Source: DATBGO01 sp050011895 (GTDB lineage Bacteria; Actinomycetota; Actinomycetes; Streptosporangiales; Streptosporangiaceae). From it: a stretch of 46,909 bases of DNA. Below are positions 40,265 to 46,909 of the stretch, piece by piece. Positions within the stretch are counted from its first letter, which is position 1, and every line of letters begins with the position of its first letter. The position numbers and the translations under genes were made by a program. The notes beneath the pieces are model-generated. The model saw only the letters and a program-made list of their open reading frames with translations. It was not told the origin of the DNA and ran no database searches. The stretch spans positions 1 through 46,909 of the forward strand of contig JBEKIF010000035.1 in NCBI GenBank assembly GCA_050011895.1. Direction: 5' to 3'.

Positions 40265-41107
40265 TCAGTTCTGGAAGGCGGTGACGTGGTCGGCCGCCCA
40301 TTGGGCGAAGGTGAGCGCAGGCCGGCCCAGCACCTGCTGCACGGCGTCTGAGGACGGTCCCGGCCGCTTGGCGTAGTCGGCCAGCGAGCCGAGCAGCCTG
40401 TCGGGGATCTCCTCAGGAAGGCCCTGGGCGATCATGGCCTGGCGGACCTGCTGGGGAGAGATCTCCTGGAAGGCCAGCTCTGTTCCGATGGCCTCGCCGA
40501 TGAGACGGACCTTGTCGCGCTGAGTAAGTGACCGCGGGCCGGTGAGCACATAGGCGTGCCCGGCGTGTGCGGGGCTGGCCAGCGCCGATGCGGCGACCGC
40601 GGCGATGTCGCGCTCGTGGACTGTAGAGGTCGCGGCGTCGCCGTAGGCGCCCCGCACCACGCCGGCCTGGCGGATCTGCGGCGCCCAGGCCAGGGCGTTC
40701 GCGGCGAAGTCGGCGCACCGCAGGACGGTCCAGTCCAGGCCACACCCTTGGACGACGTCCTCGGCCGCCTTGAAGGCGTCGGCGAAGCGGGCCTCCCCGG
40801 CGGGGTACTCGACGGTTACTGCCGATAGCAGGACAACCCGGCGCGCGCCCTGCTCGCCCGCCAGCGACAGGAGCTCGGCGGCGCCGTGACCGACGGCGCG
40901 CGGGCTGAGCAGCACAGCCTCGACATCGCGCAGCGCCGAGCTCAGCGTCGCCGGGCGGGATGGGTCGCCGCCCACCACCCGGGCGCCGGCAGGCACTGCG
41001 GCGGAGCCCGGATCACGGGTGACCGCCCCGACCTCCTCGCCGCTGTCCAGCAGCAGCTTCACCAGCTCGCGCCCGACGTTGCCGGTCGCTCCGGTGACCA
41101 AGATCAT
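40265..41107 (-). CDS. NmrA-like NAD(P)H-binding oxidoreductase
   Basis: 280-aa atypical short-chain dehydrogenase of the NmrA/NAD(P)H-binding group. It has the Rossmann motif LVTGATGNVGRELVKLL, AVTRDP following the second strand, and no classical YxxxK catalytic pair, as usual for this group. The sequence GLDWTVLRCADFAANALAW and STVHERDIAAVAASAL is typical. The start at 41107 (MILVTGATG) follows AGGGAGGG; an in-frame ATG at 41203 would add 32 residues overlapping the divergent promoter. It may be a quinone or small-molecule reductase or a redox sensor. It is divergent from the MarR gene, its likely regulator. Confidence 0.9.
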   Translation of the reverse strand: MILVTGATGNVGRELVKLLLDSGEEVGAVTRDPGSAAVPAGARVVGGDPSRPATLSSALRDVEAVLLSPRAVGHGAAELLSLAGEQGARRVVLLSAVTVEYPAGEARFADAFKAAEDVVQGCGLDWTVLRCADFAANALAWAPQIRQAGVVRGAYGDAATSTVHERDIAAVAASALASPAHAGHAYVLTGPRSLTQRDKVRLIGEAIGTELAFQEISPQQVRQAMIAQGLPEEIPDRLLGSLADYAKRPGPSSDAVQQVLGRPALTFAQWAADHVTAFQN

Positions 41108-41185
41108 GGCAAGCCCTCCCTGTGCACGGGCACCCCTCCCGGGGTATCGTTTCCTTTGTATTCCAGAAGACATTAGGATCATATC

Positions 41186-41200
41186 ATATGGGTTCCATAT
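41186..41200. promoter_or_regulatory. MarR operator candidate covering the marR start codon
   Basis: Perfect 6-bp arms ATATGG and CCATAT with a 3-bp spacer, within a longer imperfect AT-rich dyad (about 41175-41197). The first arm includes the ATG of the gene. Confidence 0.6.
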
Positions 41201-41679
41201 CACCTGAGAGCGCGGACTCGTCGCGGCGCAGACGACGGCTGACTACCGTGGTCAAGGAGTCACTGCGCGAGCTGAGCATCCAGCTGTCCCTGCTCAACCA
41301 TCACGTCGGCGCGCACGTTGACCTCAAGGACGCCGACCTGGACTGCCTCGATCTCATCAACCGGCACGGCCCGCTCAGCCCGAGCGCCCTCGCACGACGC
41401 GCCGGGCTGCATCCCGCCACCATGACCGGCATCATCGACCGGCTCGAACGCGGCGGCTGGGTGGCCCGCGACCGCAGCATCTCCGACCGCCGCGCCGTCC
41501 TCATCCGGGCGCTACGCGACCGCAACTCCGAACTGCTGCACCTTTACTCGGGGATGAACACCTCAATGGACCAGATCTGCGCCGAATACGGCGACGCCGA
41601 ACTCCAGCTGCTCGCCGGCTTCCTCCGCCGGACCGCGCACGCCGGACGAACCGCCACCGACGAACTAGCCAGCGACTGA
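41188..41679 (+). CDS. MarR family transcriptional regulator
   Basis: 163 aa from ATG 41188. The winged helix carries LDCLDLINRHGPLSPSALARRAGLHPATMTGIIDRLERGGWVARDRSISDRRAVLIRAL, with the DRR wing motif of MarR proteins, flanked by dimerisation helices. The Arg-rich N-terminal tail (SSRRRRRLT) is unusual but short. It is divergent from the NmrA-like reductase over an AT-rich 80-bp gap. A palindrome overlapping its own start codon suggests autorepression and repression of the reductase until a ligand, perhaps a phenolic or a quinone, is bound. Confidence 0.92.
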   Translation: MGSISPESADSSRRRRRLTTVVKESLRELSIQLSLLNHHVGAHVDLKDADLDCLDLINRHGPLSPSALARRAGLHPATMTGIIDRLERGGWVARDRSISDRRAVLIRALRDRNSELLHLYSGMNTSMDQICAEYGDAELQLLAGFLRRTAHAGRTATDELASD

Positions 41680-41738
41680 GGCAAAAGACACCGGACTTCC
41701 CCGGCCGAGCGTGGAATGGCACGCCCGCAGTGACCGCG

Positions 41739-41756
41739 GGCCAGCCGCCGCTGGCC
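41739..41756. terminator. Hairpin between convergent marR and aminotransferase genes
   Basis: Perfect stem GGCCAGC / GCTGGCC with loop CGCC. An overlapping CCCGC...GCGGG stem (41724-41740) could compete with it. Confidence 0.5.
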
Positions 41757-41758
41757 GC

Positions 41759-43117
41759 TTAGAGACCGGCGAACGCGGCTTCCAGGATCGACAGCCCCTC
41801 GGTCAGCAGCTGCTCGCCGATCACCAGCGGCGGCAGGAAGCGCAGCACGTTGCCGTAAGTTCCGCAGGTGAGCACGACGAGCCCGGCGGCATGACACGAC
41901 TTGGCCACCGTGCCCGCCGCCGCCGGGTCCGGTGCCAGCGTGCCCGGCTGCACGAGCTCGATGGCGAGCATCGCGCCGCGGCCGCGCACATCGCCGATGA
42001 CCGGATACGCCTCGGCGAGCATGCGCAGCCTCGGCAGCATGATGTCGCCGACCCGGCGCGCCGCGGCCGGCAGGTCCTCCTTGGCCATGGTGTCGATCGC
42101 GCCGAGCGCGGCGGCGCACGCCACCGGGTTGCCGCCGAATGTCCCGCCGATGCCGCCGGGGTGCACGGCGTCCATCAGCTCCGCGCGCCCGGTGACGCCG
42201 GCCAGCGGCAACCCGCCAGCGATGCCCTTGGCGGTGGTGATCAGGTCGGGGACCACGCCTTCGTGATCGCAGGCGAACCAGTCACCAGACCGGCAGAACC
42301 CGGACTGGATCTCATCGGCGACCAGTGCGATCCCGTTATCCCTGCAGTAGGCGGCGAGGCCGGGCAGGAACCCGTCGGGCGGCACGATGAAACCGCCCTC
42401 GCCCTGGATCGGCTCGATGACCACCGCAGCCACGTTCTGCTCGCCGACCTGGGCGTGGATGAGCCCGGTCACCACGTCAAGCGCCTCGGCCGCGCACCGG
42501 GCGGGGCCGCCCGGCCAGCGCAGCGGGTAGGCCATCGGCACCCGGTAGACATCCGAGGCGAACGGCCCGAAGCCCTGCTTGTAGGGCATGTTCTTGGCGG
42601 TCATCGCCATCGTGAGGTTGGTCCGGCCATGATAGGCGTGATCGAAGACCACGATCGCGGACCGGCCGGTCGCGTGCCTGGCGATCTTGACCGCGTTCTC
42701 GACGGCCTCGGCGCCGGAGTTGAAGAGCGCCGAACGCTTGTCGAAGTCGCCGGGCGTCACCCGGTTGAGTTCCTCGCAGACCGCGACGTAGCCCTCGTAA
42801 GGGGCGACCATGAAGCAGGTATGGGTGAACTGCGCCACCTGCCGGGTGACTCGCTCGACCACCAGTTCGGCGCTGTTGCCCACCGACGTCACGGCGATCC
42901 CGGAACCGAAGTCGATCAGCGAGTTGCCGTCCGCGTCGACGACCACGCCGCCGCCGGCGGCGGTGACGAACACCGGCAGGACGTGGCTGAGCCCACGGGC
43001 GACGCTGCGCTGGCGCCGGTCGAGCAGCTCCCGCGAAGCGGGCCCGGGGATCTCGGTGACCAGGCGGCGTTCCTGAGCGAGCGCCGGGCCGCCCACGGGC
43101 GATGCGTGCTTGTCCAT
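41759..43117 (-). CDS. gabT: 4-aminobutyrate-type class III aminotransferase
   Basis: 452-aa PLP-dependent class III aminotransferase close to GABA transaminase (4-aminobutyrate + 2-oxoglutarate to succinate semialdehyde + glutamate). Features: FNSGAEAVENAVKIARHATGR, FDHAYHGRTNLTMAMTAK, IEPIQGEGGFIVPPDGFL, VADEIQSGFCRSG with D268, PLP lysine K297 in TTAKGIAGGLPLAG, and GTFGGNPVACAAAL. No succinate-semialdehyde dehydrogenase gene lies beside it. The upstream neighbour on the same strand is the enolase-superfamily enzyme (47 bp). Related aminotransferases may use 5-aminovalerate or beta-amino acids, so the exact amino donor is inferred. Confidence 0.9.
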   Translation of the reverse strand: MDKHASPVGGPALAQERRLVTEIPGPASRELLDRRQRSVARGLSHVLPVFVTAAGGGVVVDADGNSLIDFGSGIAVTSVGNSAELVVERVTRQVAQFTHTCFMVAPYEGYVAVCEELNRVTPGDFDKRSALFNSGAEAVENAVKIARHATGRSAIVVFDHAYHGRTNLTMAMTAKNMPYKQGFGPFASDVYRVPMAYPLRWPGGPARCAAEALDVVTGLIHAQVGEQNVAAVVIEPIQGEGGFIVPPDGFLPGLAAYCRDNGIALVADEIQSGFCRSGDWFACDHEGVVPDLITTAKGIAGGLPLAGVTGRAELMDAVHPGGIGGTFGGNPVACAAALGAIDTMAKEDLPAAARRVGDIMLPRLRMLAEAYPVIGDVRGRGAMLAIELVQPGTLAPDPAAAGTVAKSCHAAGLVVLTCGTYGNVLRFLPPLVIGEQLLTEGLSILEAAFAGL

Positions 43118-43164
43118 ACCGCGACAATAGACCTAGCGCGGTCGCAGCCCGAGACGGATGGCCG

Positions 43165-44250
43165 TCAGCTGACCTGCTCCAGGGCGTCGGTGGCAAAGGC
43201 CAGGCCGTGTCCGGGCGGCGTGTCCGCCCGGAGGCTGTCGCCGGTGATGACCACGCCGCTTGGCCGGGCCAGCGCGCCGAGGGCAGCGAAGGACCCTTCG
43301 TCGATGTCCTCGATCATGCCCGGCAGCGGCAGGCACATGGCGAGCTGGCCGGAGATGTCCGGCAGCAGGTGCGGCATGACCGGAGTATCGAACAGCCGGG
43401 CTAGGCGGGCGATGCGCAGGAACGGGGTGATGCCGCCGACCCGGCACACGTTCGGCTGGACGAAGTCGACGGCGCCGGCCAGCAGCAGGTCCCTGAACTG
43501 TGCCTCGGTGTACAGGCTCTCCCCGGCAGCGAGGGGAATGTCGATGGCCGCGCGCAGCCGCGCGTAGGCCTGGAAGTCCTCGGCCGGGAGCGGCTCTTCG
43601 AGCCAGAAAATGTCGAACGGTGACAACGCCCTCGCGGCGCGCCGGGCGGTCGGCAGGTCCCACAGCTGGTTCGCGTCGACCATCAGCGGCCGTCCCGGAC
43701 CGATGATCCGCCGCACCGCGGCCACCCGCTCGATGTCCTCATCCAGGCTGGGCAGCCCGACCTTGATCTTGACCCGGCTGTGTCCCGCCGCCATCCAGCG
43801 GCCGACCTGGTCGCTGAGTTCCGCCAGCGTCAGGTGCCTGTTGACGCCGCTGGCGTAGACCGGCACCCGGTCGCGCTGCCGGCCGATCAAATCGGCCAGG
43901 CTGAGCCCGGCCGCCTTGGCCTGCAAATCCCACAGGCCGATGTCGATAGCCGCCATCGCCAGCATCGTGACACCGCCGCCTGCCTCGCGCAGCTGCCACC
44001 ACAGCCGGTCCCAGGCGGCCGCGGGCGCCACCGGGGCGCCCTCGGCGAACCGGCCGCAGTCCGCGTCCAGCATGGCCCGGATCGCCTGTGCCCCCGCCTG
44101 GACAGCCCAGCTGAACCCCTCGCCGGTGCGGCCGTCGCTGCTTTCCACCGTGCTGGCGATCAGGTACTGGCACGTCACCGCCGGCCCCCACGGCCGGGGC
44201 ATCGGCAGCCGGTAGACCTTGCTCGTCACCCCTGCGATGTGCGCGCTCAT
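43165..44250 (-). CDS. Mandelate racemase/muconate lactonizing enzyme family protein
   Basis: 361-aa enolase-superfamily enzyme that abstracts a proton alpha to a carboxylate. The catalytic and metal residues are present: K161-x-K163 in VKIKVG, D192 and N194 in MVDANQ, E218/E219 in WLEEP, E244 in AGESLY, and H294 in VMPHLLPD. This is the mandelate-racemase subgroup, which includes many sugar-acid dehydratases and racemases; the substrate is not identifiable. The ribosome site region is built of tandem 15-bp units (44258-44317) that separate it from the merR gene. It follows the MFS-merR genes on the same strand and may be cotranscribed. Confidence 0.9.
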   Translation of the reverse strand: MSAHIAGVTSKVYRLPMPRPWGPAVTCQYLIASTVESSDGRTGEGFSWAVQAGAQAIRAMLDADCGRFAEGAPVAPAAAWDRLWWQLREAGGGVTMLAMAAIDIGLWDLQAKAAGLSLADLIGRQRDRVPVYASGVNRHLTLAELSDQVGRWMAAGHSRVKIKVGLPSLDEDIERVAAVRRIIGPGRPLMVDANQLWDLPTARRAARALSPFDIFWLEEPLPAEDFQAYARLRAAIDIPLAAGESLYTEAQFRDLLLAGAVDFVQPNVCRVGGITPFLRIARLARLFDTPVMPHLLPDISGQLAMCLPLPGMIEDIDEGSFAALGALARPSGVVITGDSLRADTPPGHGLAFATDALEQVS

Positions 44251-44257
44251 GACAGTT

Positions 44258-44317
44258 GCTTCCTGGTCTGGTGCTTCCTGGTCTGGTGCGTCCTGGTCTG
44301 GCGCTTCCTGGTCTGGC
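44258..44317 (-). repeat. 15-bp tandem array (4 copies) abutting the merR stop
   Basis: Four units of the form (A/G)CCAGACCAGGA(A/C)GC on the minus strand. The first touches the merR stop codon and the last places AGGAAGC 7 nt before the ATG of the enolase-superfamily gene, multiplying a Shine-Dalgarno-like AGGA. Confidence 0.9.
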
Positions 44318-44805
44318 TAGTGCTCGCCTCCGGCCAGCAGGTCCCTGGCGCGCTTCATGCGAGCCTCCAGGTCGGCGAGAAAGCTGTCGAGCGCCGCCCG
44401 CTTGGCCCGGACGGTGCCGCGCAGGTTCTCCTGCAAGGCGAGCCACTCGCTGGTCAGCCGCTGGCGCTCGTCGTCGCTTGTGCGCTCATCGTGATACGTG
44501 CGGCGGATGTCCGCTATGCGGTCGTCGCTGCTCAGCACTATCGCGATCTCGTCGAGGTTGAGGCCGAGCAGGGTCTGCAGTTCGCGGATGCGAGCCACCC
44601 GGGCTATGTCGTCTTCAGAATAACGGCGCAGCCCGCCTGGCGTGGTGCAGGCCGGTACCAGCAGGCCAAGTTCCTGGTAGTAGCGGAGGGCCCGTTCCGA
44701 CACGCCGACCCGGGTGGCGGCCGCGCCGATGCCGAGCAGCTGCCCCTGCTCGGCCGACCGGGAGTGGCTGGCGGCCGGATCCGCAGCCCCGGGTGTCGTC
44801 TTCAT
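44317..44805 (-). CDS. MerR family transcriptional regulator
   Basis: 162 aa. The MerR N-terminal HTH is clear (GIGAAATRVGVSERALRYYQELGLLVPACTTPGGLRRYSEDDIARVARIRELQTLLGLNLDEI), followed by a long coiled dimerisation helix (about 95-160) and no cysteine cluster, so it is more likely a drug or organic-ligand sensor than a metal sensor. It lies 4 bp downstream of the DHA2 exporter gene in the same operon. The 24-bp palindrome upstream of the exporter is the probable binding site, as MerR proteins usually bind between the -35 and -10 elements of their target promoter. Confidence 0.92.
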   Translation of the reverse strand: MKTTPGAADPAASHSRSAEQGQLLGIGAAATRVGVSERALRYYQELGLLVPACTTPGGLRRYSEDDIARVARIRELQTLLGLNLDEIAIVLSSDDRIADIRRTYHDERTSDDERQRLTSEWLALQENLRGTVRAKRAALDSFLADLEARMKRARDLLAGGEH

Positions 44806-44809
44806 GGGC

Positions 44810-46699
44810 TCAGCCGCTTCCGTGCGATGTGTCGAGTTCCTTGTCCTGGCCGACGCTCGCTGACGGGGCCAGCCGTCCGGCTGGCCGGGACCCGGCCGCA
44901 GTGCCGGCGGGGTCCACCAGCCCCGGCGTCTCGTCGAGACCGAACAGCGCGGCCGACTCGGCCGCGCCTTCGGCCAGTTCTTCCAGGAGCGGTTCCGGCC
45001 TGTGCAGGTAACGCCGGCCGCGGGCGGCGGAAGCCACGACGGCGATGGCCGTCGCCACTGCGGCGAAAGTGAACGCGAGGTGCAGCCCGCCGGCGAACGG
45101 CTGCTCGATCAGCTTCGGGAAGAATGACCGGCCGGTGATGTACGCGGCCTGGCCGGGGGGCAGGTGGTTGAGCGCTCCGGTGGGGCCGAGCAGCTCCTTG
45201 ATCGGGTTGTACCCGAGGAACGCCGAGAACAAGGCGCCGATCGGCGGTTCATTGGCGACCGCGTGCGCGGCGGCGGGCGCGACGCCGGCGGCGACCAGCC
45301 CGCGATACAGGTGGGACGGAAGGCGCGCGGCCAGTCCCAGGGTCACGATGGTGAAGAACAAGCCCATGGAAAGGACGGTGGCCGAGTTCTGGAAGGTGTT
45401 GACCATCCCGGCGCCCGCGCCGCGCTGCTCGGGCGGAAGACTGTTCATGACCGCGGCCTGGTTGGGGGAGAAGAACAGCCCCATGCCCACCGAGAACAGG
45501 AAAATGAGCACGGCGAACCAGACATAGCTGAAGTTGATCGGGAGCAGTTCAAGCAGCAGGAAACTGACCCCTGAGACGATCAGGCCGGCGGTGGCGAATG
45601 CCCTGGCCCCGTAGCGGTCGGACAGCGCTCCCGCCAGCGGGCCGGTGATGAGGAACCCGACGGTGAGCGGGACCATGGCGATGCCTGCCCACAGCGGAGT
45701 CTCGGCGAAGCTCTTGCCGTGCTGGGGCAGCCAGATCCCCTGCAGCCAGATGATCAGCATGAACTGCATGCCACCCCGGCCGAGGGCACCGAGCAGCCCG
45801 GCGATGTTGCCGGCGGTGAACGCCCGGATCCGGAACAGGTTCAGCCGGAACATGGGCTGCGCCACCTTGGTCTCTACCCAGGTGAACAGGGCGAGGACCG
45901 CGATCCCGCCGATGATGGCGGCGAGCACCCAGGGATTGGTCCAGCCGGTGGGATGGCCACCGTAGGGAAGCAGGGAGTACACGATCCCGGTCAGCACCGA
46001 GATCAGCCCGATCGCGAACAGGGCATTGCCCAGCCAGTCGATCTTGGCTGGGATGCGGATCCCGTTGTCGCGGAGCATGAGGTACGCCCAGACCGTGCCG
46101 AACAGTCCGAACGGAACCGACACCAGGAAGACCAGCCGCCACTCGATGGGGGCCAGTATGCCGCCCAGGAGCAGCCCGAGGAATGAGCCGCTCACCGCGG
46201 CGATGCCATTGATCCCCATCGCCTTGCCCCGCTCGTCCTCGGGGAAGGCGTCGGTCAGGATGGCGGTGGAGTTGGCGAACAGGAACGCGCCGCCGACCCC
46301 CTGGAAGATCCGCATGATGATGATCCACAGCGCTCCGGGCACTCCGGTGAGGAACGTCACCGAGAGCAGGATCGAGAAGAGCGTGAAGACGGCGAAGCCC
46401 AGGTTGTACATGCGTACCCGGCCGTAAATGTCGCCTACCCGCCCGAGGCTGACCACCAGCACCGCGGTGACCAGCAAGAATCCCAGGAAGACCCACAGGA
46501 AATAGGACGTGTTGGCTGGCGCGAGCGGGTTCAGGTTGATACCACGGAACAGCGCGGGAAGCGAAATCAGCAAGATCGACTGATTGATCGTGACCATCAG
46601 GATGCCGAGCGTGGTGTTGGACAGCGCAATCCACTTGTAGTGGATGCTCCTGCCGTCCGCGACCGGGGGTGCCGTCTGCTGCTGTCCAGCCACCGCCAT
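44810..46699 (-). CDS. MFS transporter, DHA2 (14-helix) drug:H+ antiporter family
   Basis: 629-aa transporter with about 14 membrane helices. Motif A-like GRVGDIYGRVRMYNLGF lies in the first cytoplasmic loop and motif C-like GAFLFANSTAILTDAFPEDERGKAMGINGIAAVSGSFLGLLLGG is present, as in actinomycete DHA2 exporters (EmrB/QacA type). A hydrophilic C-terminal tail of about 75 residues is added. Expected role: proton-driven efflux of a drug or metabolite across the cytoplasmic membrane. The gene starts an operon with merR and is preceded by a perfect palindrome, so it is probably induced by its own substrate. Confidence 0.93.
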   Translation of the reverse strand: MAVAGQQQTAPPVADGRSIHYKWIALSNTTLGILMVTINQSILLISLPALFRGINLNPLAPANTSYFLWVFLGFLLVTAVLVVSLGRVGDIYGRVRMYNLGFAVFTLFSILLSVTFLTGVPGALWIIIMRIFQGVGGAFLFANSTAILTDAFPEDERGKAMGINGIAAVSGSFLGLLLGGILAPIEWRLVFLVSVPFGLFGTVWAYLMLRDNGIRIPAKIDWLGNALFAIGLISVLTGIVYSLLPYGGHPTGWTNPWVLAAIIGGIAVLALFTWVETKVAQPMFRLNLFRIRAFTAGNIAGLLGALGRGGMQFMLIIWLQGIWLPQHGKSFAETPLWAGIAMVPLTVGFLITGPLAGALSDRYGARAFATAGLIVSGVSFLLLELLPINFSYVWFAVLIFLFSVGMGLFFSPNQAAVMNSLPPEQRGAGAGMVNTFQNSATVLSMGLFFTIVTLGLAARLPSHLYRGLVAAGVAPAAAHAVANEPPIGALFSAFLGYNPIKELLGPTGALNHLPPGQAAYITGRSFFPKLIEQPFAGGLHLAFTFAAVATAIAVVASAARGRRYLHRPEPLLEELAEGAAESAALFGLDETPGLVDPAGTAAGSRPAGRLAPSASVGQDKELDTSHGSG

Positions 46700-46752
46700 G
46701 GATCCTTCCCGCTGCCGTCGCCAATCCGCGTAGCGCCAAGGGCGATACTACC

Positions 46753-46776
46753 GGATCTAACGTCAACGTTAGATCC
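46753..46776. promoter_or_regulatory. MerR operator upstream of the MFS-merR operon
   Basis: Perfect 11-bp arms GGATCTAACGT and ACGTTAGATCC around a CA centre, 54 bp upstream of the transporter start. The position and symmetry fit a MerR-type activator site lying in a long promoter spacer. Confidence 0.82.
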
Positions 46777-46794
46777 AGCCCGAGCCGGGCGAGG

Positions 46795-46909
46795 TCAGTG
46801 CGTGCCGTAGCGGAGCGCCGGCGTGGCGGCGGCGATTTCCATCAGGCGGTTGTATTTGGCGACGCGCTCGCCGCGGGCCGGGGCGCCGGTCTTCAGCTGC
46901 CCGCAGCCG
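46795..46909 (-). CDS. eno: Enolase, 3' end only (runs off the window)
   Basis: Only the last 37 codons and the stop are present. The translation contains CGQLKTGAPARGERVAKYNR and ends LRYGTH, matching the enolase C-terminus, where K-T-G-A-P-x-R-x-E-R-V-A-K-Y-N is highly conserved. Enolase (2-phosphoglycerate to phosphoenolpyruvate) is a core glycolytic enzyme. The Cys before GQ replaces the commoner Ala. The rest lies beyond the window edge. Confidence 0.9.
   Translation of the reverse strand, partial: GCGQLKTGAPARGERVAKYNRLMEIAAATPALRYGTH

Noticed and set aside
41711..43567. A 618-codon plus-strand frame opposite gabT and the racemase-family gene
   Set aside because: Both minus-strand genes carry full active-site motifs; the plus frame is a GC-rich shadow.
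1..46909. tRNA, rRNA, transposase, integrase or attachment sites
   Set aside because: Searched by eye on both strands of all gene gaps; nothing with a credible cloverleaf, ribosomal sequence, terminal inverted repeat or recombinase motif was found.

Overview
The window comes from a high-GC actinomycete, probably a Streptosporangiales-like or other filamentous lineage (the rank is an inference). The signs are about 70% G+C, strong G/C bias at third codon positions, many GTG starts, a DUF222/HNH (13E12-type) protein, an actinobacterial DnaE2, a mycothiol-type MBL hydrolase, F420/LLM oxidoreductases, and many small one-component regulators. No rRNA, tRNA, CRISPR array, insertion sequence or prophage was recognised. 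It reads as chromosomal, accessory-rich sequence.

Layout. 1-6.3 kb: a DUF222/HNH protein with very long low-complexity segments, then error-prone polymerase dnaE2. 6.4-8.4 kb: a 17-bp tandem array, a YafY-type regulator that lacks a visible WYL domain, a divergent conserved small protein and an MBL-fold hydrolase. 8.4-11.8 kb: a 575-bp gene-poor stretch with a 19-bp tandem array, a membrane FHA protein and two unrecognised genes. 11.9-15.4 kb: a PadR-DrrA-DrrB-like ABC exporter operon divergent from an LLM oxidoreductase, with a sharp palindrome between them. 15.6-20.5 kb: an ABC-F ATPase, a threonine-aldolase-type PLP enzyme, a VOC protein, a pentapeptide-repeat protein and a methyltransferase. 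20.6-28.7 kb: two related secreted or anchored propeller-like proteins flank a class II aldolase, an amidohydrolase preceded by a tightly coupled 31-codon small ORF, two small membrane proteins, a lipoprotein and proS.

28.9-37.5 kb is a catabolic island. An AsnC regulator and class III aminotransferase pair is divergent from a five-gene operon: beta-ureidopropionase, dihydropyrimidinase, a TIGR03842-like LLM oxidoreductase, a second class III aminotransferase and CoA-acylating (methyl)malonate-semialdehyde dehydrogenase. Together these fit the reductive pyrimidine route from dihydropyrimidine to beta-amino acid, semialdehyde and acyl-CoA. No classical dihydropyrimidine dehydrogenase is present, and the LLM enzyme sits where that step would be expected. 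A frameshifted C-terminal fragment of a PucR-type regulator lies just upstream of the operon.

37.5-46.9 kb: an MMPL exporter with its PadR regulator, an NmrA-like reductase divergent from a MarR regulator, a GABA-type aminotransferase, an enolase-superfamily (mandelate racemase type) enzyme, a MerR regulator with a DHA2 MFS exporter, and the 3' end of enolase at the edge. Clear palindromic operator candidates sit in front of both PadR genes, the marR gene and the MFS-merR operon. Short tandem arrays of 15-20-bp units recur in the intergenic gaps, several starting at or next to a stop codon.
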